A DNA stretch of 11,725 nucleotides from Candidatus Thalassarchaeaceae archaeon (GTDB lineage: Archaea > Thermoplasmatota > Poseidoniia > Poseidoniales > Thalassarchaeaceae), in the NCBI GenBank assembly GCA_013329905.1, contig DUJH01000049.1:19871-31595 (forward strand). Reading direction: 5' to 3'. The notes beneath the pieces were generated by a model. The model saw only the letters and a list, made by a program, of their open reading frames with translations. It ran no database searches and was not told the origin of the DNA. Made by a program: the position numbers and the translations under genes. Each line of letters begins with the position of its first letter. Within the stretch, counting starts at the first letter, position 1. This document shows positions 1 through 7,669 of this stretch, piece by piece.

Positions 1-2535
1 GACAAGAATCTCGGACTGGCTATCTACTCTAGCCGAGGTTACACCTCAGACGGCCGAGTTAAGCCCGACATTTCGACCATCGGCTCAAACATCATGGCAC
101 CCGACGCCGCGACAAATGATGGTTACACCAGCAAGTCTGGAACCAGCATGGCAACGCCTCTCATGGCCGGAATCGCGGCTCTGATGAAGGAGGCCAATCC
201 AGACCTCACTCATTCCGAATTCAAGGATATCCTCGCTGCTCATGCCATCGAGCGTGAGATTAGTCTAGGCGATCCTGGATTCAACGATTGCAGTCTGCTC
301 GAGACTCGCCCTGACAACGAATTCGGCTACGGTCAGGCCGATCCGATGGCTTTCGTGGAGGCAGCAGGAAGCATCGACACATCGCTCAATGTGAGCATGG
401 AGATTGTCACGATGCAAGAAATCGGTAATGAGAGCTACATACGTGGCTCATCATCCGGAGCAGATGTAGGATCATCTAGCCCAGGTAGTCAGACTAGGAT
501 TGAGGTACGAGTCGGTGGCGGAGAATGGAAGATTGCGGATGATGACTCCCCACTGGATGACTGGTCAAAATGGAGCATCAAACTGGATCCGCATTCGGAG
601 TCTGGAAACTCGACGATTTATGCTAGGCTTATCGTCGATGATGGCCACGTCTCCCCCGTCGATGCCCGTCGAGTGATACTGCTAGACCAACCTGCGTCTG
701 CAGTCGCCTCTAGTGGGTCTAGTAGCACAAGCATACTGATTATCGGAGTCGGACTGATGGTAGCAGTCCTAGTCGGGTTCGTAATCTACAACAGAGAACA
801 ACTTGTAGAAGAGTGGTTCGAAAGTCAGAGTCTGACTGAAAATAGACTCAGAAGGATGGTCTCTCTTTGCGTCCTATACTTCGCCCAGGGTTTGCCTTGG
901 GGATTCGCCTCGGTCGCCTTCGCTGCATATCTGGCTGACAACGGACTTACCCCTCAAGAGATTGCTATACTATTCGCAACAATTGCACTGCCTTGGACAT
1001 TCAAGTGGATTTGGGGGCCAGTAATTGATACGGTGAATATGCCACAATTTGGCTCTCGGAGGCTATGGATTATTTTCGCGCAGTTCGGGATGGCTGTTTC
1101 TATAGGGACTCTGCTCCTAATTCCAGACTTGAAGAACGAACTAGGTCTGGTAATCAAATTACTATTCATTCACAATATATTCGCCTCACTTCAGGACGTA
1201 AGTACTGATGCACTGGCCGTGGACGTACTTCTCGATGACGAGGTCTCCAAGGCCAATGGGTACATGTTTGCATCTAAGCGAGCAGGGATGATCATTGGTG
1301 GAGCCGTTCTAGGGGGATTCGCTACCCAGATTGGAATAAGGGGTATGCTATCCATCCAATTGCCACTGCTTCTTCTGATAATGATCCTGCCAATGTTCCT
1401 TTATGAGAAGCCTGGGACTCGGCTATTCCCCTGGTCCAGTAGGTCGGAAGATGGTGAATCCTCCTCAATAGATCAGTCTGTTGCTACAGACTTCGTGGAT
1501 GAGGATCTATACTGGGAGGACTCGGAGGAATCGAGGTGGTGGGCTGCTGTGGCCGTGGGCAAGTCCACATTCAACGAGAAAATTTCCCTTCCAGCATTTA
1601 TCACGATGATCTCGATATTTATCTTCGTATCCGGCCTATTGTTCGCAATCGTCTCAGTGGACTTGACCGTTCCAATTTACGGTTGGGCCAAGAAAGTTGC
1701 ATTCGGAGGCTTATTACTCGCTGTAATTGTGTATTTTGTTACGACCAAACTATGGAAAACAGCAATGGGAAATCGGGTGCCCAATCCATTCTCTTTGTTG
1801 CCCCAATCCACTAGGAGAACTCTGGCTCAGACTAGTTTCAACTTGACCAAGGCATTCTCACTAAGATCGTCATTCTTGCTGATCTTCCTATGCCTTCTCT
1901 CTGAGCTGTACCTCTTCGTCGATCCAATCGTGCTTGACATCTTCATCAACAGAGCAGGATGGGAGCAGGAGAAGTACAATGTTATTGTCGGTGGCGTAGT
2001 TATCTTTGCCACGATGATTGGCCAAATCTCCGGTGGTATGCTAGGAGACAGGTACGGAGTCAGGAAGGTGGCTATGATTGGATTCACCTGTCTCGCCGCT
2101 GCAAACGCTCTGTTGGCAGTTCTACAGCCATTCTGGACCAATACTGCAATCATGACTACTTACTTGATAATCCGAGGGCTGATCAACGGAGTTGCTTGGA
2201 TTTGTGTAATTGCCGTGGCGATGAAGATGACTTGGAGTAAGGTTGGAGGTACACAATTTACAGCCTATATGTCAATGTTCAACCTATCTGCTGTAATGGC
2301 CTACACGTTCACAGGAAAAATGCTGGATCTTTTCAATAATAACTACTCAACTGCCATCTATGTGGGGGCTGCTCTAACTATGATTACAGTGGTTTTCCTC
2401 TACTTCATCGATCCGGATGAGTGCAATAAGGTTCTAGAGAACAAATCCGAGGATGATGGAATCATGGATGCCGATTTAGGAGAGTCCGCTTGGTGGGATG
2501 AGGACGGAGGCGGTGACCCTGTCACAGCTGCATGA
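1..2535 (+). CDS. Subtilisin-like (S8) protease fused to an AmpG/PAT-family MFS transporter, 5'-truncated
   Basis: The reading frame is open from base 1, so the N-terminus lies outside the window. Residues are numbered from the Met at base 94. The first part is the C-terminal half of a subtilase: SSRG and RVKPDI lie just before that Met, and GTSMATP at 17-22 carries the nucleophile Ser18. The catalytic Asp and His must be upstream. A beta-rich, Ser/Gly-rich stalk (about 95-205) leads to a membrane helix (about 213-231). After a charged linker, a full MFS transporter starts near 255. Its signatures LYFAQGLPWG, PWTFKWIWGPVID and SLQDVSTDALAVD are typical of the AmpG/acetyl-CoA transporter (PAT) family, and GGMLGDRYGVRK (647-658) is the MFS loop motif. 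The topology fits: protease outside, linker and transporter N-terminus in the cytoplasm. AmpG imports muropeptides in bacteria. Archaea lack murein, so the substrate here is unknown; products of the protease are one possibility (inference). Confidence 0.88.
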   Translation, partial: DKNLGLAIYSSRGYTSDGRVKPDISTIGSNIMAPDAATNDGYTSKSGTSMATPLMAGIAALMKEANPDLTHSEFKDILAAHAIEREISLGDPGFNDCSLLETRPDNEFGYGQADPMAFVEAAGSIDTSLNVSMEIVTMQEIGNESYIRGSSSGADVGSSSPGSQTRIEVRVGGGEWKIADDDSPLDDWSKWSIKLDPHSESGNSTIYARLIVDDGHVSPVDARRVILLDQPASAVASSGSSSTSILIIGVGLMVAVLVGFVIYNREQLVEEWFESQSLTENRLRRMVSLCVLYFAQGLPWGFASVAFAAYLADNGLTPQEIAILFATIALPWTFKWIWGPVIDTVNMPQFGSRRLWIIFAQFGMAVSIGTLLLIPDLKNELGLVIKLLFIHNIFASLQDVSTDALAVDVLLDDEVSKANGYMFASKRAGMIIGGAVLGGFATQIGIRGMLSIQLPLLLLIMILPMFLYEKPGTRLFPWSSRSEDGESSSIDQSVATDFVDEDLYWEDSEESRWWAAVAVGKSTFNEKISLPAFITMISIFIFVSGLLFAIVSVDLTVPIYGWAKKVAFGGLLLAVIVYFVTTKLWKTAMGNRVPNPFSLLPQSTRRTLAQTSFNLTKAFSLRSSFLLIFLCLLSELYLFVDPIVLDIFINRAGWEQEKYNVIVGGVVIFATMIGQISGGMLGDRYGVRKVAMIGFTCLAAANALLAVLQPFWTNTAIMTTYLIIRGLINGVAWICVIAVAMKMTWSKVGGTQFTAYMSMFNLSAVMAYTFTGKMLDLFNNNYSTAIYVGAALTMITVVFLYFIDPDECNKVLENKSEDDGIMDADLGESAWWDEDGGGDPVTAA

Positions 2536-2582
2536 TGAAGACTGGTTTTCCAAAGAAGGCAAATTGATGGAGGGAGCAAACC

Positions 2583-2852
2583 TTGACGAGCATGCAGCAC
2601 TGGCTTGAATCCTGCGAGACAGACTTCCTTCTGTTCACTCAGACAGTCTGCCGTTATTGCACAGTGGCAAAGCGAGTTTTGGACTCAAAGGACCTCTCTT
2701 ACACCGTAGTCAATTTCGACCATGAGGGCGATCTTCGCTTTGAGGTAATGAGAGAAACCGGGCACCGAACGGTACCGATTTGCATCGATATGAGAGGAGA
2801 TACCCCCCTCTTCGTGGGTGGCTCGGATCATCTGATCAAATATCTCGACTGA
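2583..2852 (+). CDS. Glutaredoxin-like thiol-disulfide oxidoreductase
   Basis: An 89-residue protein with a thioredoxin fold of glutaredoxin size. The redox site CRYC is at residues 23-26 after the first strand (DFLLFTQTVC). The cis-proline motif TVP is at 63-65, and the glycine pair and Ser-Asp of the glutathione-binding region (GGSD) are at 79-82. It would act in the cytoplasm, reducing protein or small-molecule disulfides; the reductant cannot be told from sequence. The TTG start at 2583 is chosen because GGAGGGA at 2569-2575 lies 7 bases upstream; an ATG three codons later is the alternative. The gene lies 47 bases after the protease-transporter gene on the same strand and converges with the hydrolase gene. 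Confidence 0.85.
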   Translation: MTSMQHWLESCETDFLLFTQTVCRYCTVAKRVLDSKDLSYTVVNFDHEGDLRFEVMRETGHRTVPICIDMRGDTPLFVGGSDHLIKYLD

Positions 2853-2873
2853 GCGGACTTTGTTCTGAATCTC

Positions 2874-3467
2874 TCAGGCCGAATCAGCCATTCTTTGGAT
2901 ACCTGCCTTGAGTTCATCGAATTGATTGAGATTGACCATATGTCCTTTCTCATGTTCGAGGCGAGTGACTGGCCAATCGGCCGCCTCAAAGATCTCAACT
3001 TGTTCAACTGCTAGATGCATAGGGACCAAGTGATCGCGCGAGCCATGCATCCAGACCACTTCGCGCGGATGAAGAAATGGCAGACAAGCAGTCAGTGAAT
3101 CTGGTCTAACAGTCTTGGTTCCGAGAAGGACGAGACCGAGGATACGCTCTTGCAAGTCGGTCTCGAGTAGGGCGGAAGCAATCGCTCCACCCTGAGAAAA
3201 CCCACCCACGATTAGCGGTCCATCGGGCATCTGACTGATGACCTGCTGCATCGATTCGTCGACCTGCCCCATCGAATAATCATCTAGAGGCAGTGTCGGG
3301 TCATCTGCCCGTAGCCACCAAGCAAAGCCACCGCGAGTTGGATGTTCGATGGTGGCTTGTGGGCATAATAAATCCCATCCGCTCGGGCAAAGTCGCTCAG
3401 CGAGCGGCTGCATTTTGTCAGAGGTCCCGGTCATCCCGTGGAGCATGACAAGTGTGCCATTGGCCAT
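2874..3467 (-). CDS. Alpha/beta hydrolase, carboxylesterase/phospholipase type
   Basis: A 197-residue single-domain alpha/beta hydrolase. The oxyanion-hole motif MLHGMTG is at 8-14, and the nucleophile elbow GFSQGG at 89-94 places Ser91. The other likely catalytic residues are Asp145 in GSRDHLVP and His176 in EKGHMV. The arrangement and length match the small carboxylesterase/lysophospholipase group (Abhydrolase_2-like), which hydrolyses esters. There is no signal peptide, so it is cytoplasmic. The start has a GAGGT ribosome-binding site just upstream. It begins 9 bases after the stop of the lipoprotein gene, so the two are probably co-transcribed. The substrate is not known. Confidence 0.85.
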   Translation of the reverse strand: MANGTLVMLHGMTGTSDKMQPLAERLCPSGWDLLCPQATIEHPTRGGFAWWLRADDPTLPLDDYSMGQVDESMQQVISQMPDGPLIVGGFSQGGAIASALLETDLQERILGLVLLGTKTVRPDSLTACLPFLHPREVVWMHGSRDHLVPMHLAVEQVEIFEAADWPVTRLEHEKGHMVNLNQFDELKAGIQRMADSA

Positions 3468-3476
3468 TTGGCTACC

Positions 3477-4436
3477 TCAGATTGACCATGAATAGGTGAT
3501 TCCGCCGGCGATGATGAGGCGTAGGTCTGAGTCGCCTGTGAAGGTCAAAGTCAGAGTGTACTCCTCGCTTGGGTAAGGGATGGTCCCTAGAGTCCCATAT
3601 TCTTCCGCACCAGGTCCCCAAAAGCGCTCGAGAGCAGAGACCGAAGTGTGATCGCGCAACGTCAGCGTGATACTCGAACCACCACTTCCGCAAGCTGCGT
3701 CGAGATAGTAGATCATCTCGTCCCACTCGCCGTCTTGCGGGTGATTACTGACGAAGAAAGTGTCACGGAATTCGGCATCAGTACCAGCATTCTCCCAAGT
3801 TTTTGCATAAAGGTCCCCTCCGCGAATGAAGAATACCTCTCCAGTGTGGCCTTCACCGCCAGATGCAAATTGCATTCTGAGTTGTTCTACACCGTCGGCA
3901 TCGGTCCAAGTGAAAGAGGAGAAGAAGCCGACTTCGGAGTCGTATGTGTAGTCGAGACGGGAGCCATCGGTAGCTTGGGCTGAGATTATGGCGAAATCTC
4001 GTGTTTTGTCCAGGACATTGGCAGTCCAGTCATTACTGAACAGAGTGAAGGTCCAGGACTGACCATTTGAGAGTGGGAAAGTGAGGACTGGTTGAGCAAC
4101 GCCATTTTCGAAGGCACTGAGATTGTCATGAGTGATACGCCCGAGAAACGGGTTGTGGTTGAGGACTGCATGACGGCGAGCTTCGGTTTCGCTAGAGATT
4201 GCCAGCATGTAGGCCGTGCCTCCTTCCTCAGAGTCCGAGGCTACGACCAAGCGAGCTGTATCGTCCGAATAGTCTGGCGTGGAGAATGTGTAGAGCCACC
4301 AGTCACCAACCTCCCAGACGGGTGCTGTGAAAGGGTCGTCAGAACTCTTGCTGTCTCCGCCCCCGGTCAGGCCGGCACAACCCGCTAGGCCACTAGCCAG
4401 CAGTAGCAGGGTAAGACCTAGCGCTGCTGTCCGCAT
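3477..4436 (-). CDS. Predicted surface lipoprotein of unknown function
   Basis: A 319-residue protein with a clear lipoprotein signal: positively charged Arg2, a hydrophobic core, and the lipobox LAGC ending at Cys20, followed by a flexible Gly/Ser/Asp stretch. The mature protein should be anchored on the outer face of the cytoplasmic membrane. The mature part starts with an aromatic motif (PVWEVGDWWLYTF) and is rich in beta-strand, Trp and acidic residues. I recognise no enzymatic motif. The ATG at 4436 is preferred over an upstream in-frame TTG at 4484 because GGTGGAG lies 8 bases before it and the signal peptide begins immediately after it. It lies 53 bases downstream of hppA and 9 bases before the hydrolase gene, suggesting an operon. 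Confidence 0.8.
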   Translation of the reverse strand: MRTAALGLTLLLLASGLAGCAGLTGGGDSKSSDDPFTAPVWEVGDWWLYTFSTPDYSDDTARLVVASDSEEGGTAYMLAISSETEARRHAVLNHNPFLGRITHDNLSAFENGVAQPVLTFPLSNGQSWTFTLFSNDWTANVLDKTRDFAIISAQATDGSRLDYTYDSEVGFFSSFTWTDADGVEQLRMQFASGGEGHTGEVFFIRGGDLYAKTWENAGTDAEFRDTFFVSNHPQDGEWDEMIYYLDAACGSGGSSITLTLRDHTSVSALERFWGPGAEEYGTLGTIPYPSEEYTLTLTFTGDSDLRLIIAGGITYSWSI

Positions 4437-4444
4437 GACCTTCG

Positions 4445-4451
4445 CTCCACC
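4445..4451 (-). promoter_or_regulatory. Ribosome-binding site deciding the lipoprotein start
   Basis: On the minus strand GGTGGAG lies 8 bases before the ATG at 4436. It resembles the archaeal anti-Shine-Dalgarno complement and supports the shorter lipoprotein start, which puts the signal peptide at the N-terminus. Confidence 0.6.
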
Positions 4452-4467
4452 CTGCCCATCATGAGTC

Positions 4468-4483
4468 TGACGCTGTTGCGTCA
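4468..4483 (-). terminator. Small hairpin after hppA
   Basis: A perfect 6-base inverted repeat (TGACGC/GCGTCA) with a 4-base loop starts 7 bases after the hppA stop, between hppA and the lipoprotein gene. There is no following T-run, so it could be a weak terminator, an mRNA-processing or stability hairpin, or chance. Confidence 0.3.
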
Positions 4484-4489
4484 AGGGGC

Positions 4490-6619
4490 TCAGAGCATTC
4501 CGCCGTGTTTGACAACTAGAGTAGCGATGACCAGACTGACGATGCTCATCAATTTGATCAGGATGTTGAGTGAGGGGCCGCTGGTGTCCTTGAAGGGGTC
4601 GCCGATGGTGTCGCCAACCACTGCTGCGGTGTGAGCGTCGTCGCCCTTCTCGGCGCCATCGATGTGTCCTTGTTCAATGGCCTTCTTCGCATTGTCCCAT
4701 GCACCGCCGGCGTTAGCCATGAACAGCGCCATGAGAACGCCAGTGACCGTTGCACCAGCGAGCATGCCAGCGAGGGATTCACTGCCGAGCATCAGCCCGA
4801 CGATGACTGGACTTGCAATTGCGACCAAACCCGGCGCGATCATCTCGCGCAAGGCAGCCTTAGTTGAGATATCTACGCACTTAGCGCTGTCAGCCTCGAC
4901 GCCTTCACGGCCTTCAAGAAGACCATCGATCTCACGGAACTGACGGCGAATCTCGTCAATCATCTCTTCAGCCGCACGGCCGACAGACTTCATCGTCATG
5001 GCTGCGACCACGAAGGGCAGCGAACCACCGACGAGCAAGCCTATGACCACCATGGGGTTGGTCAAGGAGAGGTCGAGGAGAATCTGCTCACCAAACTCAT
5101 CCAAACCAAGCGCCGTCTCGGTGCTAGAGTTGAATGCAGCGAATAGCGCAAGCGCGGTGAGAGCCGCAGAACCTATTGCGAAGCCCTTTCCTATTGCGGC
5201 GGTGGTGTTGCCGATTGAATCGAGGCCGTCGGTGATGTCGCGCACGTCCTTGCCGAGACCACTCATCTCAGCGATACCGCCCGCGTTGTCGACCACAGGG
5301 CCGTAGGCATCGACGGTCATGGTGACGCCGACTGTTGCAAGCATTCCCATGGCCGCCATCGCGATACCATAGAGGCCGCTGAATTCGAAGGCCACATAGA
5401 TGCCCACGCACATGAGGATGACTGGGACAAATACAGACTGCATACCGACTGCAAGGCCGGCGATGGCGTTGGTTGCACTGCCGGTCTTGGAGGCCTCACC
5501 GATGTACGGAATGGCCTTGACTTGGATGCCGAAAACCGGATCTATACCTGTGTAATACTCAGTAGCAAGACCGATTAGAATACCAACCAGACTACCGATG
5601 GCGACCGCATAGAGCGGACCGAGCCCGTATTGCCCATCGACAAGCAGTTCACCATCGATGGTCAACTCGGTCATGGCGAAATAGACGCCAATGAGGAAGA
5701 GAATCGCACCGACGAAGGTCGTGTTACGCAGCGCTGCTGCAGCGTCTCCACCCTTGAACAAACCCATCGAGAATACGCCGACGATGCTGGCGAGGTAGCC
5801 AATCGCACCGAACAAAATTGGCATCATAACGTAGGATGAGCCAAGGAATATGTCCGCCTCAGGATCATTTGCTGCCGCAGCGATGACCATAGCTGCGATG
5901 ATGCTGCCAACGAATGACTCGAATATGTCCGCGCCCATGCCGGCGACGTCGCCGACATTGTCACCGACGTTGTCTGCGATAACACCAGGGTTGCGTGGAT
6001 CATCCTCAGGGATACCTGCTTCGACCTTGCCGACAAGGTCTGCACCAACGTCAGCCGCCTTGGTGTAGATACCGCCACCCACGCGCGCGAATAGCGCAAT
6101 AGAAGAGGCACCCATACCAAATCCTGCAATGGTACCCACTGTGTTGAGGTCCTGTCCGTAAAGGAGGTACATCAGCGATATACCAGCAAGGCCAAGCCCA
6201 CCGACGGCGAGGCCCATCACGGCACCACCGTTGAAAGAAGTCTCTAGAGCCGCAGCCTGACCGCCGTCAGCCGCCGCCTGAGCAGTGCGTCCGTTGGCGC
6301 TGGTTGCTGCCTTCATGCCGCTAAATCCAGCCATCACGGAACATGCAGCGCCAATGACGAAGGCAATCGCAGTTTCGGTACCGAGACCGATGCTGCTACC
6401 TGCGGCCAATAATACCGCTACAACGGCGATGAAAATGGCCAGCATTTTGTATTCCGCAAAGAGGAAGGCCATGGCACCCTCTTGAATTTGCTTGGTTATT
6501 TTCGCGACTGTGCTGTTCTCAATCTCGATTGAATCTACTTTTCTGTAAAGCATGAAAGCAATGAGTAGACCGAAGAGTCCGGCCCCCATTCCAATCATCC
6601 CAAGTTGTTCTCCGTCCAT
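4490..6619 (-). CDS. hppA: Membrane-bound ion-pumping pyrophosphatase, K+-dependent type
   Basis: A 709-residue integral membrane pyrophosphatase of full family length with many hydrophobic helices. It hydrolyses pyrophosphate on the cytoplasmic side and pumps H+ and/or Na+ outward. Substrate-binding motifs are present: KAADVGADLVGKVE (187-200), DDPRNPGVIADNVGDNVGD (206-224), DAYGPVVDNAGGIAEM (437-452), and near the C-terminus GDTIGDPFKDTSGP. GNTTAAIGKG (470-479) has Ala474 and Gly477, the pair associated with K+-dependent enzymes; K+-independent ones carry Lys and Thr there. Glu234 in the DIFES segment is placed as in many Na+-pumping members, but sequence alone does not settle the pumped ion. 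The ATG has a GGTGAT ribosome-binding site and a TATA box about 40 bases upstream. Confidence 0.97.
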   Translation of the reverse strand: MDGEQLGMIGMGAGLFGLLIAFMLYRKVDSIEIENSTVAKITKQIQEGAMAFLFAEYKMLAIFIAVVAVLLAAGSSIGLGTETAIAFVIGAACSVMAGFSGMKAATSANGRTAQAAADGGQAAALETSFNGGAVMGLAVGGLGLAGISLMYLLYGQDLNTVGTIAGFGMGASSIALFARVGGGIYTKAADVGADLVGKVEAGIPEDDPRNPGVIADNVGDNVGDVAGMGADIFESFVGSIIAAMVIAAAANDPEADIFLGSSYVMMPILFGAIGYLASIVGVFSMGLFKGGDAAAALRNTTFVGAILFLIGVYFAMTELTIDGELLVDGQYGLGPLYAVAIGSLVGILIGLATEYYTGIDPVFGIQVKAIPYIGEASKTGSATNAIAGLAVGMQSVFVPVILMCVGIYVAFEFSGLYGIAMAAMGMLATVGVTMTVDAYGPVVDNAGGIAEMSGLGKDVRDITDGLDSIGNTTAAIGKGFAIGSAALTALALFAAFNSSTETALGLDEFGEQILLDLSLTNPMVVIGLLVGGSLPFVVAAMTMKSVGRAAEEMIDEIRRQFREIDGLLEGREGVEADSAKCVDISTKAALREMIAPGLVAIASPVIVGLMLGSESLAGMLAGATVTGVLMALFMANAGGAWDNAKKAIEQGHIDGAEKGDDAHTAAVVGDTIGDPFKDTSGPSLNILIKLMSIVSLVIATLVVKHGGML

Positions 6620-6657
6620 GATATCACCAATCAGTTTGAGTCGCCGACCTGCGGTCC

Positions 6658-6666
6658 GTATTTAAT
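6658..6666 (-). promoter_or_regulatory. Archaeal TATA box for hppA
   Basis: The minus strand reads ATTAAATAC, an AT-rich archaeal-type TATA element in an otherwise GC-balanced gap. It lies about 40 bases before the hppA ATG, so transcription starting about 25 bases downstream of the box would leave a short leader containing the GGTGAT site. Confidence 0.6.
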
Positions 6667-6681
6667 CCGAATCCACATAGC

Positions 6682-6698
6682 CCGCCCCTTCGGGGCGG
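6682..6698 (-). terminator. GC-rich perfect hairpin between the amidotransferase gene and hppA
   Basis: CCGCCCC and GGGGCGG form a perfect 7-bp stem around a 3-base loop. It begins 4 bases after the amidotransferase stop and ends about 15 bases upstream of the hppA TATA box. It may end amidotransferase transcripts, although no T-run follows, or bind a regulator of hppA. Confidence 0.4.
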
Positions 6699-6702
6699 AG
6701 AA

Positions 6703-7605
6703 TCATCCTCTTTGTGAGATGACAATATCAGCAAATGAGGCGAGGATGCCAGCACCGTCGTGCTCGCCTTTCATTGAGTTGAATACCTCCTCACTGATGT
6801 GTCCCCAACCGTAGGCACGCTCGATTCTCGCACGCGTCGCTTCGGGATGGAACTGTATTCCCCAGGCTGGTAAATCCGTTCCATCTGCATCGTGGACTCG
6901 CACCGCAGACACGCCGTTATGCGATGTTAGTCCAAGCAAGGTGCAGCAATCGGGGACAGTCATTACGTGATCTTGGTGACTGAATACGCCAGCAACGCAT
7001 TCGACATCCTCAGTGTGTGAAGTTAGCAGTTCATCGCTTCCGCCTGTATCTGTCAGGTCAACGTTCCAGATACCGCTCGAGAGTTTGTCGGCCCGCTCGA
7101 TGTTACCACCCAGAGAATGGCAGAGTAATTGGTGGCCGAAACAAATTCCTAGAGTTGGCCGGCCGGAGAGAGCGGAGGCTCGTAGGAGTGATCCGGCTGG
7201 CCCCATCCAATCTTCCCAGATGCTGACATTGCGACGCGATCCACTGCAGACTACCGCGTCGAGGTCGAGTGCAGCGAGCCACTCAGACATGCGCTCGTCA
7301 TCCTCATGCATCGGCATTACGATTCGACGAAATCCGACTTTTTGCTCACCAAATTCGACTGTTGTTGACTGCCAAAACGGGTAATCATCATCCCAGTGTG
7401 GGACGTCGATTTCCTCCAAGGTAACCTCGCCCTGCGCCTCAGCCTTAGCTCCAGCCTCAAACGATTGCATCTGAGGAGTAACAAGGAGCAATTCGACATT
7501 GCCGCGCTCCGCAAAGGGCTGGATTACCTCTTGATTGCCTCCATGCCCGAATGCGGCGCGCTCGACTAGTAGGTCGACCATCAGCACTCGGACCGAGTCG
7601 GACAT
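6703..7605 (-). CDS. Stand-alone class I glutamine amidotransferase
   Basis: A protein of 300 residues from the ATG at 7605. The class I (triad) glutaminase domain is complete: GICFGHQLL places the nucleophile Cys155, and QFHPE gives His253 and Glu255. These would release ammonia from glutamine for transfer to an unidentified acceptor; a gamma-glutamyl hydrolase role (peptidase C26-like) is an alternative. The first ~110 residues are longer than in minimal amidotransferase domains and contain an acidic/aromatic stretch (PHWDDDYPFW). No synthase partner is adjacent. An in-frame TTG four codons upstream (7617) is a possible start, but a GGTGG lies upstream of the ATG and the TTG has no spaced site. 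It is divergent from the NifU-like gene. Confidence 0.85.
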   Translation of the reverse strand: MSDSVRVLMVDLLVERAAFGHGGNQEVIQPFAERGNVELLLVTPQMQSFEAGAKAEAQGEVTLEEIDVPHWDDDYPFWQSTTVEFGEQKVGFRRIVMPMHEDDERMSEWLAALDLDAVVCSGSRRNVSIWEDWMGPAGSLLRASALSGRPTLGICFGHQLLCHSLGGNIERADKLSSGIWNVDLTDTGGSDELLTSHTEDVECVAGVFSHQDHVMTVPDCCTLLGLTSHNGVSAVRVHDADGTDLPAWGIQFHPEATRARIERAYGWGHISEEVFNSMKGEHDGAGILASFADIVISQRG

Positions 7606-7658
7606 CAAACCGACCAACCCACCAATGGTTCAAAGCACCTCGCCCGTGAGCCGATACC

Positions 7659-7664
7659 GGTGGA
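7659..7664 (+). promoter_or_regulatory. Ribosome-binding site deciding the NifU-like start
   Basis: GGTGGA lies 5 bases before the ATG at 7670. It favours this start over longer in-frame alternatives that would add a low-complexity extension overlapping the divergent gene. Confidence 0.55.
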
Positions 7665-7669
7665 AACGT

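Noticed and set aside
1..2535. A frameshift or broken gene at the protease-transporter joint
   Set aside because: The frame is continuous and both sides are intact around the joint, so nothing in the sequence shows a break; a missed stop remains only a sequencing-level possibility.
5824..6129. A 101-codon frame inside hppA, same strand, other frame
   Set aside because: It is a shadow of the conserved pyrophosphatase motifs with no independent support.
7535..7669. Longer N-terminus for the NifU-like protein
   Set aside because: The extra residues are Ser/Thr/Pro/Arg-rich, overlap the divergent amidotransferase gene, and a good ribosome-binding site precedes the ATG at 7670.
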